Positions 15,592 through 16,556 of a stretch of 16,556 bases of DNA are shown in pieces. Origin of the DNA: Amphritea sp. (GTDB lineage Bacteria > Pseudomonadota > Gammaproteobacteria > Pseudomonadales > Balneatricaceae); contig JAGPUU010000329.1 of NCBI GenBank assembly GCA_018067325.1, forward strand, positions 1-16,556. The letters run 5' to 3'. The notes under the pieces were generated by a model. The model was not told the DNA's origin and did not search any database. It saw only the letters and a list, made by a program, of their open reading frames with translations. The first letter of the stretch is position 1. Each line of letters starts with the position of its first letter. Made by a program: the position numbers and the translations under genes.

Positions 15592-15675
15592 GTAGCTCGT
15601 AGCTCGTAGCTCGTAGCTCGTAGCTCGTAGCTCGTAGCTCGTAGCTCGTAGCTCGTAGCTCGTAGCTCGTAGCTC
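15592..15675. repeat. Perfect 7-bp tandem array, 12 copies of GTAGCTC
   Basis: The heptamer GTAGCTC (GAGCTAC on the other strand) occurs twelve times in a row without one mismatch, 84 bases in all, flanked by AGAGAGC and AGAATT. A non-multiple-of-three unit with perfect identity indicates recent expansion by slippage. It lies between the DUF2489 promoter side and the end of an rRNA operon. Confidence 0.98.
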
Positions 15676-15780
15676 AGAATTATTGGCTTTCACCAATCCC
15701 ATGCAACAACTTTCTTACAAAGCATTTAACTCACTAACCTTCCTATACCTAATAAAGAAGGCTTTTGCTCGTACGCTTGT

Positions 15781-15841
15781 TCTAGCCACGATAGGTGCGC
15801 AGCGCCGTACTCGCCTGCCGCGTAGTGGCGGTCTAGCCACG
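15781..15841. repeat. GC-rich block bounded by 10-bp direct repeats
   Basis: TCTAGCCACG occurs at 15781-15790 and again at 15832-15841. The 61 bases they enclose are about two-thirds G+C by my count, in clear contrast to the AT-rich flank at 15676-15770. A short inverted repeat, GTGGC (15825-15829) and GCCAC (15836-15840), overlaps the right copy. It may be a small dispersed repeat or a remnant of an insertion. Confidence 0.6.
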
Positions 15842-15865
15842 TCTCAGCCCTTAAATCCCAGACAC

Positions 15866-15898
15866 GAAAAAGCCCCGACCAAACTAATGATCGGGGCT
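15866..15898 (-). terminator. Rho-independent terminator of the rRNA operon
   Basis: On the minus strand AGCCCCGATC pairs with GGTCGGGGCT around an eight-base loop (ten pairs, one of them G-T), and five T follow. It begins about 15 bases past the 3' end of 5S rRNA, the right place for the end of an rrn transcript. Confidence 0.93.
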
Positions 15899-15912
15899 GT
15901 CTCTTATTTGAA

Positions 15913-16030
15913 GCTTGGCGATGACCTACTCTCGCATAAGGAAACCCTACACTACCATTGGCGCTAAGACGTTTCACTTCCGAGTTCGGTAAGGGATCGG
16001 GTGGTTCCATCTCGCTATGGTCGCCAAGCA
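15913..16030 (-). rRNA. rrf: 5S ribosomal RNA
   Basis: The minus strand reads TGCTTGGCGACCATAGCGAG at its 5' end, has CCGAACTCGGAAGTGAAACG in the middle and ends GAGAGTAGGTCATCGCC. This is the standard bacterial 5S layout at about 118 bases. The terminal stem GCTTGGCG (16029-16022) with CGCCAAGC (15920-15913) is perfect. It is the last gene of the rrn operon, with a strong terminator just behind it. Exact ends may differ by one or two bases. Confidence 0.97.
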
Positions 16031-16210
16031 AAACTGGTTGCTCTAACGATTGAACATTTGCATGTTCAAGCGTCATTAGAATCCTGTAACTATTTGTTTC
16101 ATCGAGATAGAGCCTGTACAAGCTCATATCCGTGCGCTGTTTTATTCAGCGTTACTTTTTCAAGTAATAATGTATCTATTAATCAATGACCAAACGCTTT
16201 TGGCGTTATA
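16031..16210 (-). other. 23S-5S rRNA spacer with processing hairpins, no tRNA
   Basis: The spacer of about 180 bases holds no tRNA. TTGAACAT (16050-16057) and ATGTTCAA (16062-16069) form a perfect eight-pair stem with a four-base loop, extended outward by TCTAA/TTAGA. A second hairpin, GACCA-AACGC / GCGTT-TGGTC (16188-16215), reaches into the 23S 3' end. Such stems are usual sites of rRNA precursor processing. The open frames across this stretch are not real genes. Confidence 0.7.

Positions 16211-16556
<346 letters not shown>

Larger units (their letters stand above)
15495..15912. other. Intergenic region between the DUF2489 gene and the 5S rRNA gene
   Basis: These 418 bases hold no credible gene. 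In order they contain a short AT-rich stretch that should carry the DUF2489 promoter (GATAAT on the minus strand near 15548 is a possible -10 box), the 7-bp tandem array, an AT-rich stretch, a GC-rich block and the rrn terminator. Open frames across it depend on these non-coding elements and look spurious. Confidence 0.6.

Noticed and set aside
15592..15675. The tandem array as a CRISPR
   Set aside because: The unit is seven bases and directly abutting, with no spacers.
15683..15967. A 94-codon plus-strand frame antisense to the 5S 3' half
   Set aside because: It depends on the terminator and 5S sequence and has no ribosome-binding site.
15726..16127. A 133-codon open frame on the minus strand through 5S rRNA, its terminator and the GC-rich block
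   Set aside because: It translates 5S rRNA and the terminator stem; such frames over rRNA loci are a known source of false proteins.
16001..16189. A 62-codon plus-strand frame over the 5S rRNA start and the 23S-5S spacer
   Set aside because: It lies antisense to 5S rRNA and spacer hairpins, and its sequence resembles no protein family.

Overview
The window looks like chromosomal DNA from a marine gammaproteobacterium, most likely of the Oceanospirillales (Amphritea, Neptuniibacter or Marinobacterium type). This rests on the rRNA sequence, a recognisable RlmG, a BarA/GacS-like hybrid kinase, a DUF2489 protein, many periplasmic sensory modules and a moderate G+C content. The genus is an inference. 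No phage, insertion sequence, CRISPR array or tRNA was seen.

Layout. (1) Positions 1-571, minus strand: the N-terminal 190 codons of a divergent diaminopimelate-epimerase-fold protein, cut by the window edge. (2) 951-3941, minus strand: a three-gene ABC importer operon in the order binding protein, ATPase, double-length permease. It belongs to the phosphonate/phosphite/selenate-like oxyanion group. (3) 4302-8529, plus strand: a diguanylate cyclase with two periplasmic binding-protein domains, a LysE/RhtB exporter and the 23S rRNA methyltransferase RlmG. (4) 8721-14636, plus strand: a probable small membrane peptide, a TonB-dependent receptor, a PF04392-type periplasmic binding protein and a BarA-like hybrid histidine kinase, closely packed. 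(5) 14633-15494, minus strand: two small membrane-anchored proteins, the upstream one with a DUF2489 domain. (6) 15583-16556: a perfect 7-bp tandem array (12 copies), a GC-rich block, a strong terminator, 5S rRNA, a tRNA-less spacer and the 3' part of 23S rRNA. The rrn operon runs on the minus strand and enters from the right edge.

How the genes may work together. The most interesting unit is region 4. An outer-membrane receptor, a periplasmic binding protein and an inner-membrane phosphorelay kinase are cotranscribed, and no permease or ATPase is present. This suggests a sensory relay rather than a transport system: the receptor admits a ligand, the binding protein captures it and the kinase reports it. 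The kinase carries receiver and HPt domains but has no response regulator beside it, so its output partner must lie elsewhere. The cyclase in region 3 also couples binding-protein folds to signalling, here to c-di-GMP synthesis, and it is divergent from the oxyanion importer. Substrates and ligands cannot be read from the sequence.
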